Positions 54,501 through 64,000 of a stretch of 64,000 nt of DNA are shown piece after piece. Where the stretch lies: positions 2,648,704 to 2,712,703 of the forward strand of contig JAWZYU010000034.1 in assembly GCA_038380435.1 (NCBI GenBank), written 5' to 3'. The DNA is from Ryuthela nishihirai. Lineage: Eukaryota > Arthropoda > Arachnida > Araneae > Heptathelidae. A program made the translations under genes and the position numbers. Below the pieces are notes generated by a model. The model saw nothing but the letters and a program-made list of their open reading frames with translations, was not told where the DNA came from and did no database searches. Position 1 is the stretch's first letter. Each line of letters starts with the position of its first letter.

Positions 54501-55125
54501 AAGTTATGGCCATGAAGAGGATGCTTTGATGGACATAGAGAAGAGAAGATGATAGAAGAGGACACGTTGATGGAGAGGGAAAAGACAAGTTATGGCCATG
54601 AAGAGGATGCTTTGATGGACATAGAGAAGAGAAGATGATAGAAGAGGACACGTTGATAGAGAGGGAAAAGGCAAGTTATGGCCATGAAGACGATGCTTTG
54701 ATGGACATAGAGAAGAGGAGATGATAGAAGAGGACACGTTGATGGAGAGGGAAAAGACAAGTTATGGCCATGAAGTTATTGCTTTGATGGATATAGAGAA
54801 GAGAAGATGATAGAAGAGGACACGGTGATAGAGAGGGAAAAGACAAGTTATAGCCATGAAGAGGATGCTTTGATAGACATAGAGAAGAGAAGATGATAGA
54901 AGAGGACACGTTGATAGAGAGGGAAAAGACAAGTTATGGCCATGAAGAGGATGCTTTGATGGACATAGAGAAGAGGAGATGATAGAAGAGGACACGTTGA
55001 TGGAGAGGGAAAAGACAAGCTATGGCCATGAAGTTATTGCTTTGATCGATATAGAGAAGAGAAGATGATAGAAGAGGACACGTTGATGGAGAAGAAAAGG
55101 ACAAGTTTATGAGTATGAGGAGTTG
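48521..55125. repeat. 86-bp satellite array, about 76 monomers
   Basis: The monomer comprises gaggacacgttgatagagag, ggaaaagacaagttatggcc, atgaagaggatgctttgatg and gacatagagaagagaagatg followed by atagaa. Purine-rich strand as written. Because 86 is not a multiple of three, the minus strand shows overlapping 77-codon frames in every monomer; these are artefacts of the repeat. Edges are degraded: the first monomers (48521-48640) and last (55020-55125, with tgaagttattgctttgat) are most diverged. No centromere or telomere evidence is visible. Confidence 0.97.
49440..53247. repeat. 1,891-bp higher-order duplication inside the satellite
   Basis: 49440-51330 and 51331-53247 carry the same series of 22 monomers in the same order. 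For example, the 85-bp monomer with gacatagaaagagg occurs near 49889 and 51780, gggtgctttgatgg near 49789 and 51680, and gaaatgtcaag near 50710 and 52601. The offset is 1,891 bp (22 x 86 minus 1). Identity ends near 51357/53248 (gaaaagagg versus gagaagagg). Confidence 0.9.
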
Positions 55126-55599
55126 ATGGACAGGGAAAAGACAATATGCTTATTTTACTCGTGGTCTTCGATACATAGAAGTATAAAACGTTGTTACCAC
55201 GATGGGTTCAATCCTTTCCCCGAGATTCGCCATTTCAGAATAATATTACCCACAACCGGATATAGAAATAAATCTACGGGGGGGGGGGGGTGAGCAGCAA
55301 AATCGATCCGAAAGAATGCGAAAGGGAAAGGGCAAAGAGAGTGAATTTACAATGTAGTGTATGATTTCCCCCTACGTTTTAGAGTTCTTTCGAAAATGTC
55401 GTGAAAAATGCATGGAATATAAATGAGTTTCATATTTTTTTTGTCATTATTAGCATTCTGAAGGAGGGGATGATGGCCATGAAGAGAGATGCCCCCTCCC
55501 CCCTAGATCAGGCCATGAATTTATTATTTATATAAAGGAAAGGGATAAAGCCTGCTTGCTTCTATGAGCAGTACTTGCTCCTCCTACTTGATGGTGGCG
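55126..55599. other. non-coding stretch with a G12 tract
   Basis: No gene recognised; about twelve G at 55278-55290. Confidence 0.4.
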
Positions 55600-55915
55600 T
55601 GTGTGAATGTGTAGGGGGGGGGGGTGTCTGTTGAATATGTAGGGGTGGTGGTGGTGGTGTATGTGAATGTATAGGAGTGGTGGTGGTGGTGTATGTGAAT
55701 GTGTAGGAGTGGTGGTGGTGTATGTGATTGTGTAGGGGTGGTGGTGGTGTATGTGAATGTTTAGGAGTGGTGGTGGTGTATGTGATTGTGTAGGGGTGGT
55801 GGTGGTATATGTGAATGTGTAGGGGTGGTGATGGTGTATGTGAATGTGTAGGGGTGGTAGTGGTGGTGTATGTGAATGTGTAGGAGTGGTGGTGGTGTGT
55901 TGAAAGTGAGGGGTG
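55600..55915. repeat. GGT-rich minisatellite
   Basis: Units such as gtatgtgaatgtgtaggggt followed by ggtggtggt repeat about nine times at 30-36 bp spacing. On the minus strand it reads as His/Pro/Thr-rich (HIHHHHPYT..), a by-product of the repeat. Confidence 0.9.
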
Positions 55916-56252
55916 GTGGAGGAGTAATCTACCCGCAGTGTCTTCAAATGGCTACTATCTGGTGGCACGGTTTCCTACAAGTTCATTCCATAGCCTCTTC
56001 AAAACTGCTCACTGTATTCCTTTGTTGCTTTCCGAGTGCACGGAGGTTATTTTTATTATTATTACTTTTTTTATTTTTTTTTTCAAGAAACAACACAACA
56101 CACATAAAACGCTAAAATACTGGGCATTAATAAAAACGTTGAGAACCAAATGTGCGTTCAAGGAGTTAAAATTTATATTATTTGAAAACAGTTTGACAGA
56201 GAGGCAAAGGGAAAATCCGAAGCGGGATCACAGTCTATCCCTACCCAAAGCC
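55916..56252. other. non-coding stretch
   Basis: Nothing recognisable before the SINE's flanking duplication. Confidence 0.35.
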
Positions 56253-56265
56253 CACAGGCAGGAGG

Positions 56266-56646
56266 TTGGGTTGTTTTACCTCTGAGCGCCACTTTTTTGC
56301 ACACAATGGACTAAATGGCCACGTCACAAGGATCCCAAACGCTCAGAGGAGGTTGGGGGAGGGGACCCACTGAACAGCTGTTGGGAGACAGATGGTAGCC
56401 TCCCGTCAAGGCCATCCAGCGTGTTCTTTAACGTGCAGAGGGTATGGCTCTCCCGCACACGGGGCCACGGCTTAACGTCCCATCCGATGGACGGCGGCCT
56501 TTCCAAGCCCATCGGTATCCCCTACTGACCGTGGGCAGGGCGGGGAATTTTCTGGAAATAAATCTCAACGCTGACTCAGTTGGGACTCGAACCTGGGAAC
56601 TACAGATTACGAGATTGGCGCGCTACCGACGGAGCCACCCCCGCCC
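56266..56646 (-). mobile_element. tRNA(Met)-derived SINE, family 1, 13-bp TSD
   Basis: Tail at left (ttgggttgttttacctctga), head at right. cacaggcaggagg at 56253-56265 and 56647-56659 is the target duplication. Confidence 0.95.
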
Positions 56647-56719
56647 CACAGGCAGGAGGAGAAGATGCACGGTACCCACAGCAAATATACATTGGTTGAT
56701 AAATACAATGCGGGGACGA

Positions 56720-57385
56720 CTGCAGGCATTCCAATGGAGCGTGTGCAGTTACCGTTCACAGCAAACTGGAGCGGTTGCGGTTAATGTTTACAGCACATTG
56801 GATCGTGTGAGCTCACAAAGACCTAGATCGTGTGGGCTCACTCACGGAAATATTGAGCGTGTGCAGTTACAGTTCACAGCAAACTGGAGCGTGTGCAGTA
56901 ACTGTACAGTTGCTGTACACGCTCCAGATGTTTTTCCTGAATTCTGTAATCACGTGACACGAAGGTTGCCAGATCACTCATTTCTAAAAAAAAAATTCGT
57001 TGCCTGATATTTTTTCTGAATTCTGTAATCAACCATAGTGTTCGGATACTTTTTTGGGCGACTGTAAGTGGTCATATTATTTTGATACTAGATCGTGTGG
57101 GCTCACTCACGGAAATATTGAGCGTGTGCAGCTACCGTTCACAGCACACTGGAGCGTCTGCAGTAACTGGAGCGTGTTACTGCGTCTGCAGTAACACGCT
57201 CCAGTTTGCTGTGAACGGTAACTGAAGCGTGTACAGTTGCTGTACACGCTCCAGATATTTTTTCCTGAATTCTGTAATCACGAGACACGAAGGTTGCCAG
57301 ATCACTTATTTCTAAAAAAAATCGTTGCCTGATATTTTTTCTGAATTCTGTAATCAACCAGTTCGGATACTTTTTTGAGCGACTG
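56720..57385. mobile_element. cluster of MITE-derived modules
   Basis: Contains ggagcgtgtgcagttaccgt, the cacacgatc..gtgagccc block inverted, and two termini: ttcggatacttttttgggcg ending at 57064 and ttcggatacttttttgagcg ending at 57385. Sequence order is the inverse of the clusters at 36348 and 46079. Confidence 0.8.
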
Positions 57386-58036
57386 TACACGAAAATAAAT
57401 GCGATTTGTTTCTGCACCAGAATACTTTCTCCATAATTGTATCAGAAAGTAAAAGAAATAAAAGAGAATCGTCGTAAGCCCTTCCACAACAATGTTTCGA
57501 AGACCCAATTGTGGCCATTGCAAAAAGTAACACAAAATGTTACATGTATTAGTCCAGTGGATTACTGAAGACTTGAAGAAATAACTAATGATGATGTTTC
57601 GAAATACTCTCTTTTTTCGTCCTGAAGAAAAGAAAAGAAAAGAACAATAAATGTAGAGCTAGACGGAGCGGTATTTTATGACGATGCCTCCTACATCCTC
57701 ATTATTATTGTGTCTTCTTCAGCGATTTTTCTCCACAAATGATAAAAGATTAATGATCATTTCTAATCTTTCTGTTTGCCATAATCTACACTGAAAAGCA
57801 TTATATTCCCGTATTTTTTTTCCATATTAGAGACCGTTACTCTTACATTTTAAAGAACTCGCCTCTTTAGTGCTAATATTTCAGGGTCGTTTCGTAAAAG
57901 AACGGAAAAAAATGTATATTTTCTGAAATAAGTATTTGTTACTAATTTCCTTTTTTTTAATGCTATGGGACTTGGGTTGAAATCTTTAAAATGTGAGAAG
58001 AAAGTGTTCTAAAATTAAAGAGGTCACTGAACAGTA
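57386..58036. other. AT-rich non-coding stretch
   Basis: Nothing recognisable. Confidence 0.4.
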
Positions 58037-58825
58037 CAATCGCTCAAAAAGATATCCGAACACTATGGTTGATTACAGAATTCAGAAAAAATATCTGGCA
58101 ACGATTTTTTTTAGAAATTAGTGATCTGGCAACCTTCGTGTCCTGTGACACGAAGGTTGCAAGATCATTAATTTCTAAAAAAAAATCGTTGCCAGATATT
58201 TTTATGAATTCTGTAATCAACCATAGTGTTTGGATATTTTTTCGGTTGCCAGATCACTAATTCCTAAGTTTGCTGTGAAGTTACCGTTCACAGCAAACTG
58301 GAGCGGTTGCGGTTAATGTTCACAGCACATTGGATCGTGTGAGCTCACAAAGACCTAGATCGTGTGGGCTCAATCACGGAAATATTGAGCGTGTGCAGTT
58401 ACTGCACACGCTCCAGTTTGCTGTGAACTGTAACTGGAGCGTGTACAGTTGCTGTACACGCTGCAGATATTTTTCCTGAATTCTGTAACCACGTGACACG
58501 AAGGTTGCCAGATCACTAATTTCTAAAAGAAAATCGTTGCCAGATATTTTTTGTGAATTCTGTAATCAACCATGGTGTTCGGATACTTTTATGAGCGACT
58601 GTAGGTGGTCATATTATTTTGATACTAGATCGTGTGGGCTCACTCACGGAAATATTGAGCGTGTGCAGTTACCGCTCACAGCAAACTGGAGCGGTGTGCA
58701 GTAACTGCACACGCTCCAGTTTGCTGTGAACTGTAACTGGAGCGTGTACAGTTGCTGTACACGCTCCAGATATTTTTTCTGAATTCTGTATTCAACCATA
58801 GTGTTCGGATACTTTTTGAGCGACT
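58037..58825. mobile_element. cluster of palindromic MITEs and modules
   Basis: Starts caatcgctcaaaaagatatc (58037); the centre of the first palindrome, cgtgtcctgtgacacg near 58140, has lost perfect symmetry. Inverted modules follow with termini ending at 58603 (tgagcgactg) and 58825. Confidence 0.85.
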
Positions 58826-59694
58826 GTATATGCCTTACTAAGACTCAGAACCAACACAATACACGCTGCTAAAACAGTCGCTAGCGCCCTAGTCACTATG
58901 CCAGTTAAGGCTAGTTTATTATATTAGTTTTTTATTATCTTATTGATTCTGATTCTTTGTATAGCTTTATACCGTTTTCTCATAGCTTTACAAAGCAATT
59001 GTTTTATATTGCATTTTCATTTGATTCTCTCCGCTTTATTATACTTAAAATTTGAATTCTTGTGCGTCATGCTAATCTACGCAGACCATCCGTTGAACTA
59101 TAAAATCTTTCCACATACGAGAATGATTCTCTATAAAAGACTTCAGAACTACCTGTACACTAATTAGAATAACCTGCAGCTAATTTTAGCCTCAGTTTTT
59201 CCCCTATACAGTTCCATAAAATAAACAGGATTTGTGTTCATTATTTTTCCGTTAATTATTGATGAGAGGATTGTGTTCGTGACGTTATCAAGATAATCTG
59301 CGATGTTATGAGTCATAAATTCATTCTGGATAATAACTTGAATTGATCGATCCATTGTGAACCCACAACAGATCTTCAGAAAAGAGTTAGTGAAAAAGAG
59401 AACATTTAAAATGACGTGCGATGATTCGCAACCTCTTCATCAAGGTAAGAGGTTGGTACTAGACAGAAAGCCTTCCAATTCTGGATTACAATGTATTGCA
59501 TACTGTAGTCCTTTGCATGAATGGCAACAGTCAAACATTTTTTCTACCAGTGATAAATATTGAATGTATCTTTGATCAAGAATACTTCCCAAATGGTATT
59601 GGTAAACAATCCAATCATATTCGGAGTAAAATTTGCTTTTATCATATTTAAAGCGGCGAAAGCGTTTGATCCCAAAAATTTTCTCCCCTCGACA
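58826..59694. other. AT-rich non-coding stretch
   Basis: No gene recognised; small open frames here have no family resemblance. Confidence 0.4.
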
Positions 59695-62345
59695 AAAAAA
59701 AGTAAAAGCTCATCATTGTCATCCTTCTCAAGCAGCCACGGACTATTGAGGTCCAACCAGACCGTGCAATTTTGTTATCCAAGCAAGTCTGTCCTGAGCT
59801 ACATCTACTGCATCTGGCCACTGCATACCAATTCTAACAAGGTCCTGTTTGACATTGTCTGCCCACCGCATCCTTGCTCTCCCCTTCTTTCTGAGGCCTT
59901 TAGGCACACTGTTCATAACCCTATTCGCCAATCTATAATTATTCATACGGGCAACATGGCCAAACCAACGGAGTCTCTCTCTGCACAATATGCTGCTTAA
60001 AGGAGGTTGCTGATTCCTTTGCCTAACCTCATCATTAGTTACAAAGTTGAACCACCTAATACCCAAGATACTGCGTAAGCATCTAGAATCAAAAGTATCA
60101 ATTTTCTTGTCACCTTGTTTATAAAGGGACCACGTTTTACTATCGTAATTAACCCTAGAAAGACCCAAACTATTATACAAAATAGAACACTTTTTTGATA
60201 ATTCATTATGCATTTGATTATTTATTGAACTGATTATTACCACTTGCCTGATCAATTATCATCACTTTAATTTTCTCTTTGTTCATATCCAAACCTATTC
60301 TACTATCATCTCATCAACAGCTCGAATGAAAGAGTTCATCTCATCAACATCATTTGCCAAAAGAACTAAATTATCTAAATCAGAGAAAAATCTAAATCAG
60401 AAATATTCAGATCTCTAGACCATTTAAATCCAAAAATTTCCTTGCAGTGAATTTCGCATAACATAATCAATAACCAAGCTAAAGAGAAAAGGAGACAAAA
60501 TGCCCCCTTGTCGAACACCAGAAGCAATGCTAAAACAATTGCTACAAGACTTACCAACTCTCACATACGACTCAGTGTTATTATAGAGAGCTTTCATTAT
60601 GTTAACTAACTTGTCTGGTATACCATATGGTCTCACAATCAACCACAAATTATGACGATCAACAGAGTCGAAAGCCTTTTTGAAATCAACAAAGCTAGCA
60701 ACCAAAGGTTTCTGAAACTCTAAACATTTCTCAAGAATCTGCCTAAGTGAAAATATCTGATCCACACATCCCCTACCACTTCTGAATCCACATTGCTCAT
60801 CACGCAATTGACTGTCAACCAGATTCTTAATTCTATTAAGCACAATCATGGAAAGAACTTTACCTGGAACAGAGAGTAGGCTGATACCCCTATAGTTATC
60901 ACAAGAACTGCGATCACCTTATAGTCTGGTAAAATCCTTAGGAACCATGCCTTTATCATAAAAGACATTAAAAAATTCAGTCATCCAAGTGGTAACCGAA
61001 ACATTCCCAGCTCTAAGCATTTCTGTAGTAATTTCATCTACCCCTGGGGATTTATGAAGTTTAAGTTTAGAAATAGCCAAAATAACTTTAGATTGTGTTA
61101 TAGGGCCAACATTAAAGCCACCAATGCATCTATCGTCATTGCAAACAATGGGAATAGAACTAACCGCATTGTTTAGAATATCACTGAAATGCTCAGCCCA
61201 CCTAGCCATGACAGAATCCTCACCTTCTATAACCTTACCTTGTTTATCCTTCAATCTCTGTATACATGTCCGTTTTCTACCACACAAAACATTAACTATC
61301 TGGTACAGCTCTCCGCTGTTGTGCTGTCTAACTGCTTCCTCGGCTTTGTCAGCCAAACCATCAAGCCAAAGATTCTTATCAGCAGCTAACTGATCTTTTA
61401 CACGTTTATTAAGTTCTCTGTAATGCTTTCTATTAGGACTAGTAGGGTATTGATTAAGGACATTCCTGTAGTTCTTTCTTTCCGAAATAAGCTCAAGTGC
61501 CTTATCACTCAGATAATTCTGTCTCTTCTGCTCCTTTTTTCCTAAAAGAGTACTGTTAGTGTCCAAAAGAGCCTGTTTAAAATGATCCCATTCTTCCTCA
61601 ACTTCATAGTAAGCATACCATGACTATCATAATGACTAAGTAACCTATCATGGTAAGCTTTGGCTATAACTGGGTCTTTCAGAGCTTCAGTATTAAAAGT
61701 AAATTTTTTAACCCTAGCACAGCACTTTTTAAGTTTAAGTTACAAGACACTTTTAACAAGGTGGTGGTCAGATCCAATTTCAGCTGCCCTATATGCCCTG
61801 GTATTCCTAACAGAACTAGCCCATTTGCTGTTGACTAATATAAAATCAATCATATTCTTATGCAGCCCATCAGGTCAAACCCATGTGTTCTTATGTATGT
61901 CGCGGTGTTTGTAATGTGTTAGTTATTCTGAATCCATTGAGTTTACTTACCTGTAGGAGACGTTACCCATTGCCATTGTAACTACCAATACCAAAAGGGC
62001 CTATTACTCCTCCCCAAAGGTCAGAGTCAGTACCAACTTTGGCATTGAAGTCACCTAGAACAATGGTAATATCTCCTTTCTTGATAGAATTTAAAATATC
62101 CTGAAGCTGTCCGTAAAACCTATCCTTCTCATCCTCATCGGCATCATCAGTGGGGGCATAACAGCAGATAACATACAAGTCTTTAACGCTTGTCTGAAAT
62201 TTTGCTGTAAGAAACCTTTCATTAATGCACTCATATCCTAGAAGAACATCACTAGTGTGTCTGCTCAGAAGGAACCTATGCTTTGTTGATGCTTTTTATC
62301 GTTCCTCTCTGAAAAGAGCCAATTTCGTTAAATTCCTCTTATCAT
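59695..62345 (-). mobile_element. second RTE-like LINE copy, 5'-truncated
   Basis: The minus strand from about 62345 matches the LINE at 18789 from within the endonuclease (ttctcagcagacacgc region at 20756 versus 62255) to the C-terminus. The 3' end carries aggatgacaatgatgagctt and an A-rich tail (complement of aaaaaaagtaaaag near 59694). It lacks the leader and the start of the endonuclease, as 5'-truncated LINEs do. Confidence 0.85.
59743..62240 (-). pseudogene. LINE ORF2 pseudogene (endonuclease part, RT, C-terminal part)
   Basis: Role as for the copy at 19465. Seen on the minus strand: 61963-62178 encodes MYVICCYAPTDDADEDEKDR and VLGDFNAKVGTDSDLWGG (endonuclease). 60919-61566 has KSPGVDEITTEMLRAGN, and 60424-60849 has RDEQCGFRSGRGCVDQIF, LVASFVDFKKAFDSVDRHNL and IASGVRQGGILSPFLFSL (RT). 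The YADD region near 60380 is broken. 59743-60255 has LGLSRVNYDSKTWSLYKQGD, RLRWFGHVARMNNYRLANRV and ends LVGPQ. Frame changes near 60255-60420, 60850-60920 and 61566-61960 inactivate it. It is closely related to the first copy (DFKKAFDSVDRHNLW identical), so both derive from one family. Confidence 0.85.
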
Positions 62346-62492
62346 AACTTAAACCAACGTAACAATCCCCCCCCCCCAATTTTTTCACCTGCTGAAGAAT
62401 TCCCCCTCCCAAGGAAAATTGTGTAAGTGATTGCCAAGTATAAAGTTTTATATCTGAAATGAAAGTTTATGACATGGGGAGTATCATGGATA

Positions 62493-62707
62493 CAGTCGCT
62501 CAAAAAAATTTCCGAACACTATGTTGATTCCAGAATTCAGAAAAAATATCTGGCAACGATTTTTTTAGAAATTAGTGATCTGGCAACCTTCGTGTCACGT
62601 GACACGAAGGTTGCCAGATCACTAATTTCTAAAAAAATCGTTGCCAGATATTTTTTCTGAATTCTGTAATCAACCATACTGTTCGGATATTTTTTTCTGA
62701 GCGACTG
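62493..62707. mobile_element. near-perfect palindromic MITE, type copy
   Basis: TA, then cagtcgctcaaaaaaatttc .. aaccttcgtgtcacgtgaca .. tgagcgactg, TA. The centre is cacgtg at 62596-62601, and each arm is about 105 bp with only a few mismatches. It is a foldback with no gene. Confidence 0.9.
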
Positions 62708-62729
62708 TACGTACAACGAACAAAATTAG

Positions 62730-62814
62730 AAAATTTCTAAAAAAAATCGTTGCCAGATATTTTTTCTGAATTCTGTAATCAACCATAGTGTTCGGATTTT
62801 TTTTTTAGCGACTG
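62730..62814. mobile_element. half copy of the palindromic MITE
   Basis: aaatttctaaaaaaaatcgt through ttcggatttttttttt to agcgactg|ta: only the right arm is present. Confidence 0.85.
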
Positions 62815-63893
62815 TACGTCGTACCCATACATACCTGAAGAAAAAAAAATACCATCTAAAAATTACTTTCGATTAAAAAAAATATCAGAATAACATTTTG
62901 ATTAGAATACTGATTAAAAAAATTACGAATTCACTTGATTTTATTTCCGGTAATAGATGATTTAAAGTTACTGAAAAAATGTTTCGTCTCTGAGTAATTA
63001 GCGAATACTTTTTAAGTCCTTAAACAGAAATAATAAAGAAAAATAATATCAAATGTAAATTCGTTGGTTGTTTGGCTCAGCATTCAAGATGTCATGATTG
63101 TGATGACTGATTGTTTAAAGGAAACATTTCTCCTATATAATAGGTGTATATAATTATTTATTAATATTAATTGACAAAGGAATGAAGGTGACATTAACAG
63201 AACAAGGAACTTTCTAAAAGTGGCATAGTGATAATACGCTCACCACATTCATTACATTGCAGTGTTTTCTCATACAGGACTTGATACAAGATACGTGAAG
63301 TAATAAATCACTCAATTATTTTTTTTTTAGCTTAAGATCGCTGATCCGTTCTTTATAGAAATTTCTAAAAGTCACAGGGATATATGGTCGTGCGTTTATC
63401 AGAAATAATCTGATTGCTTAAACACGAACATTCAAAACATTATCTACAATTGTCAGATTGATAAAATTGTTTACTGATTGTACATAAATGATTGAAATAT
63501 TGATTTTTAAATATTAGGAATCTAATTTGAGACACAGATAATTGTTTCTTTTTTTTTTTGGTTTAAAATTTACCAGGTCGTTCAAAGCTAACAAATATGA
63601 AAATCGCCAATTCTTTACATGAGTTAGAATCATAAAACATGCATTGAAATAATCAATTGAACGAACAAAATTTCTATTATTTTCCTTGCAAGTGTATTAA
63701 ATGTGAAACAATTTCTATGTATTGTTCTCGAGAATTATGAAAACAAAGAAGTAACACAAAATGTAAACGAGGTTCTTGAAAAGATTCTTCCAACTTTCCT
63801 CCTTGAGAAGTAAATAAGTTAGCCGTGGATAAAAGGTTTCATTCAGCCTTGTCCTAAGACACTTGATTTCCATTCCTCTGAGTTTGTCTTCAG
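62815..63893. other. AT-rich stretch, possible intron before the terminal exon
   Basis: No gene or known repeat seen. If the exon at 63894 is real, this would be 5' intron sequence; the polypyrimidine-rich ttgatttccattcctctgag and tttgtcttcag precede it. Confidence 0.4.
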
Positions 63894-64000
63894 GTTAGAT
63901 CCGGCTCCGAGACCGACAATGGCGAGTGATGACGAGCTCCTTCGGCTCCTGTCGGCTACGGTTCGGCGGTGCCTCGGAAGGGAATGCCTTCGCAACTTGC
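63894..64000 (+). CDS. candidate 5' coding exon of a host gene, cut by the window edge
   Basis: Seen: after a good acceptor (tttgtcttcag, AG at 63892-63893) the composition jumps to clearly GC-rich. An ATG at 63919 in good context (accgacaATGG) opens a frame to the window end: MASDDELLRLLSATVRRCLG then RECLRNL. This reads like a soluble, helix-prone N-terminus; I do not recognise the family. No repeat seen elsewhere in the window matches it. Twenty-seven codons are too few to name a product. It could instead be an unspliced first exon or a GC-rich repeat edge. Confidence 0.4.

Noticed and set aside
48378..54995. Dozens of overlapping 77-codon minus-strand frames (MSSSIIFSSLCPSKHPLHG..)
   Set aside because: They recur every 86 bp, the satellite period, in shifting frames. 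They have no start context and are by-products of the repeat.
55528..55968. His/Pro/Thr-rich 146-codon protein on the minus strand
   Set aside because: It is the translation of a GGT-rich minisatellite; there is no independent support.
59357..59563. 68-codon plus-strand frame near the second LINE
   Set aside because: No family resemblance, AT-rich context and no regulatory support.

Overview
This window looks like repeat-saturated, AT-rich nuclear DNA of an animal, most likely an arthropod. The evidence is the mix of Tc1/mariner-type transposases (including a DD41D, rosa-like one), MULE, hAT and P/THAP-type DNA transposons, a Gypsy LTR element, RTE-like LINEs and two tRNA-derived SINE families, plus an intronless ribosomal-protein S25 retrocopy. 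Nothing is organised like bacterial DNA. I cannot name the species. Almost every recognisable coding stretch is a decayed transposon gene; the only plausible host exon is the GC-rich stretch at the far right edge (63894-64000).

Layout. 148-3141: a MULE with FLYWCH and MULE transposase domains, terminal inverted repeats, a 10-bp target duplication and two nested SINEs. 3255-4452: a diverged duplicate of 17310-18788 plus 23516-23765. 4453-6736: a Tc1 transposase pseudogene in which a 20-codon piece of the catalytic domain has been amplified into about 27 tandem 60-bp copies. 7112-8106: a long-inverted-repeat element without a gene. 10135-15050: a Gypsy-type LTR element (gag, protease, RT, RNase H) broken by three SINEs, then a Tc1 pseudogene and a scrambled short-repeat patch (15047-16200). 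18789-23515: an RTE-like LINE with a clear target duplication, itself carrying two SINEs and a piece of a P/THAP element. 23945-24640: minisatellite. 24640-28500: old SINEs. 29532-33075: a tandemly duplicated SINE-plus-flank unit whose first SINE is split by a 2.5-kb P-like element with a decayed THAP domain. 33371-34253: a Tc1 element. 34600-35390: RPS25 retropseudogene with a SINE at its start codon. 35391-43652, 45873-47951, 56720-58825 and 62493-62814: palindromic TA-flanked MITEs, locally amplified into a 331-bp tandem array. 39315-40805: a complete-looking DD41D element. 44279-45494: a SINE whose 169-bp 3' module is repeated six times. 48521-55125: an 86-bp satellite with a 1,891-bp higher-order duplication. 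59695-62345: a second LINE copy.

How the parts relate. The window is best read as a stratigraphy of insertions rather than as an operon-like set of genes. Target duplications and interrupted reading frames give relative ages: SINE family 1 is usually the youngest layer, inserted into MULE, Gypsy, LINE, P-like and retropseudogene sequence, but one P-like element is younger than the SINE it splits. The most unusual theme is repeated local amplification: a transposase codon block, a SINE 3' module, a MITE-derived 331-bp unit and an 86-bp satellite have each grown into tandem arrays within 60 kb.
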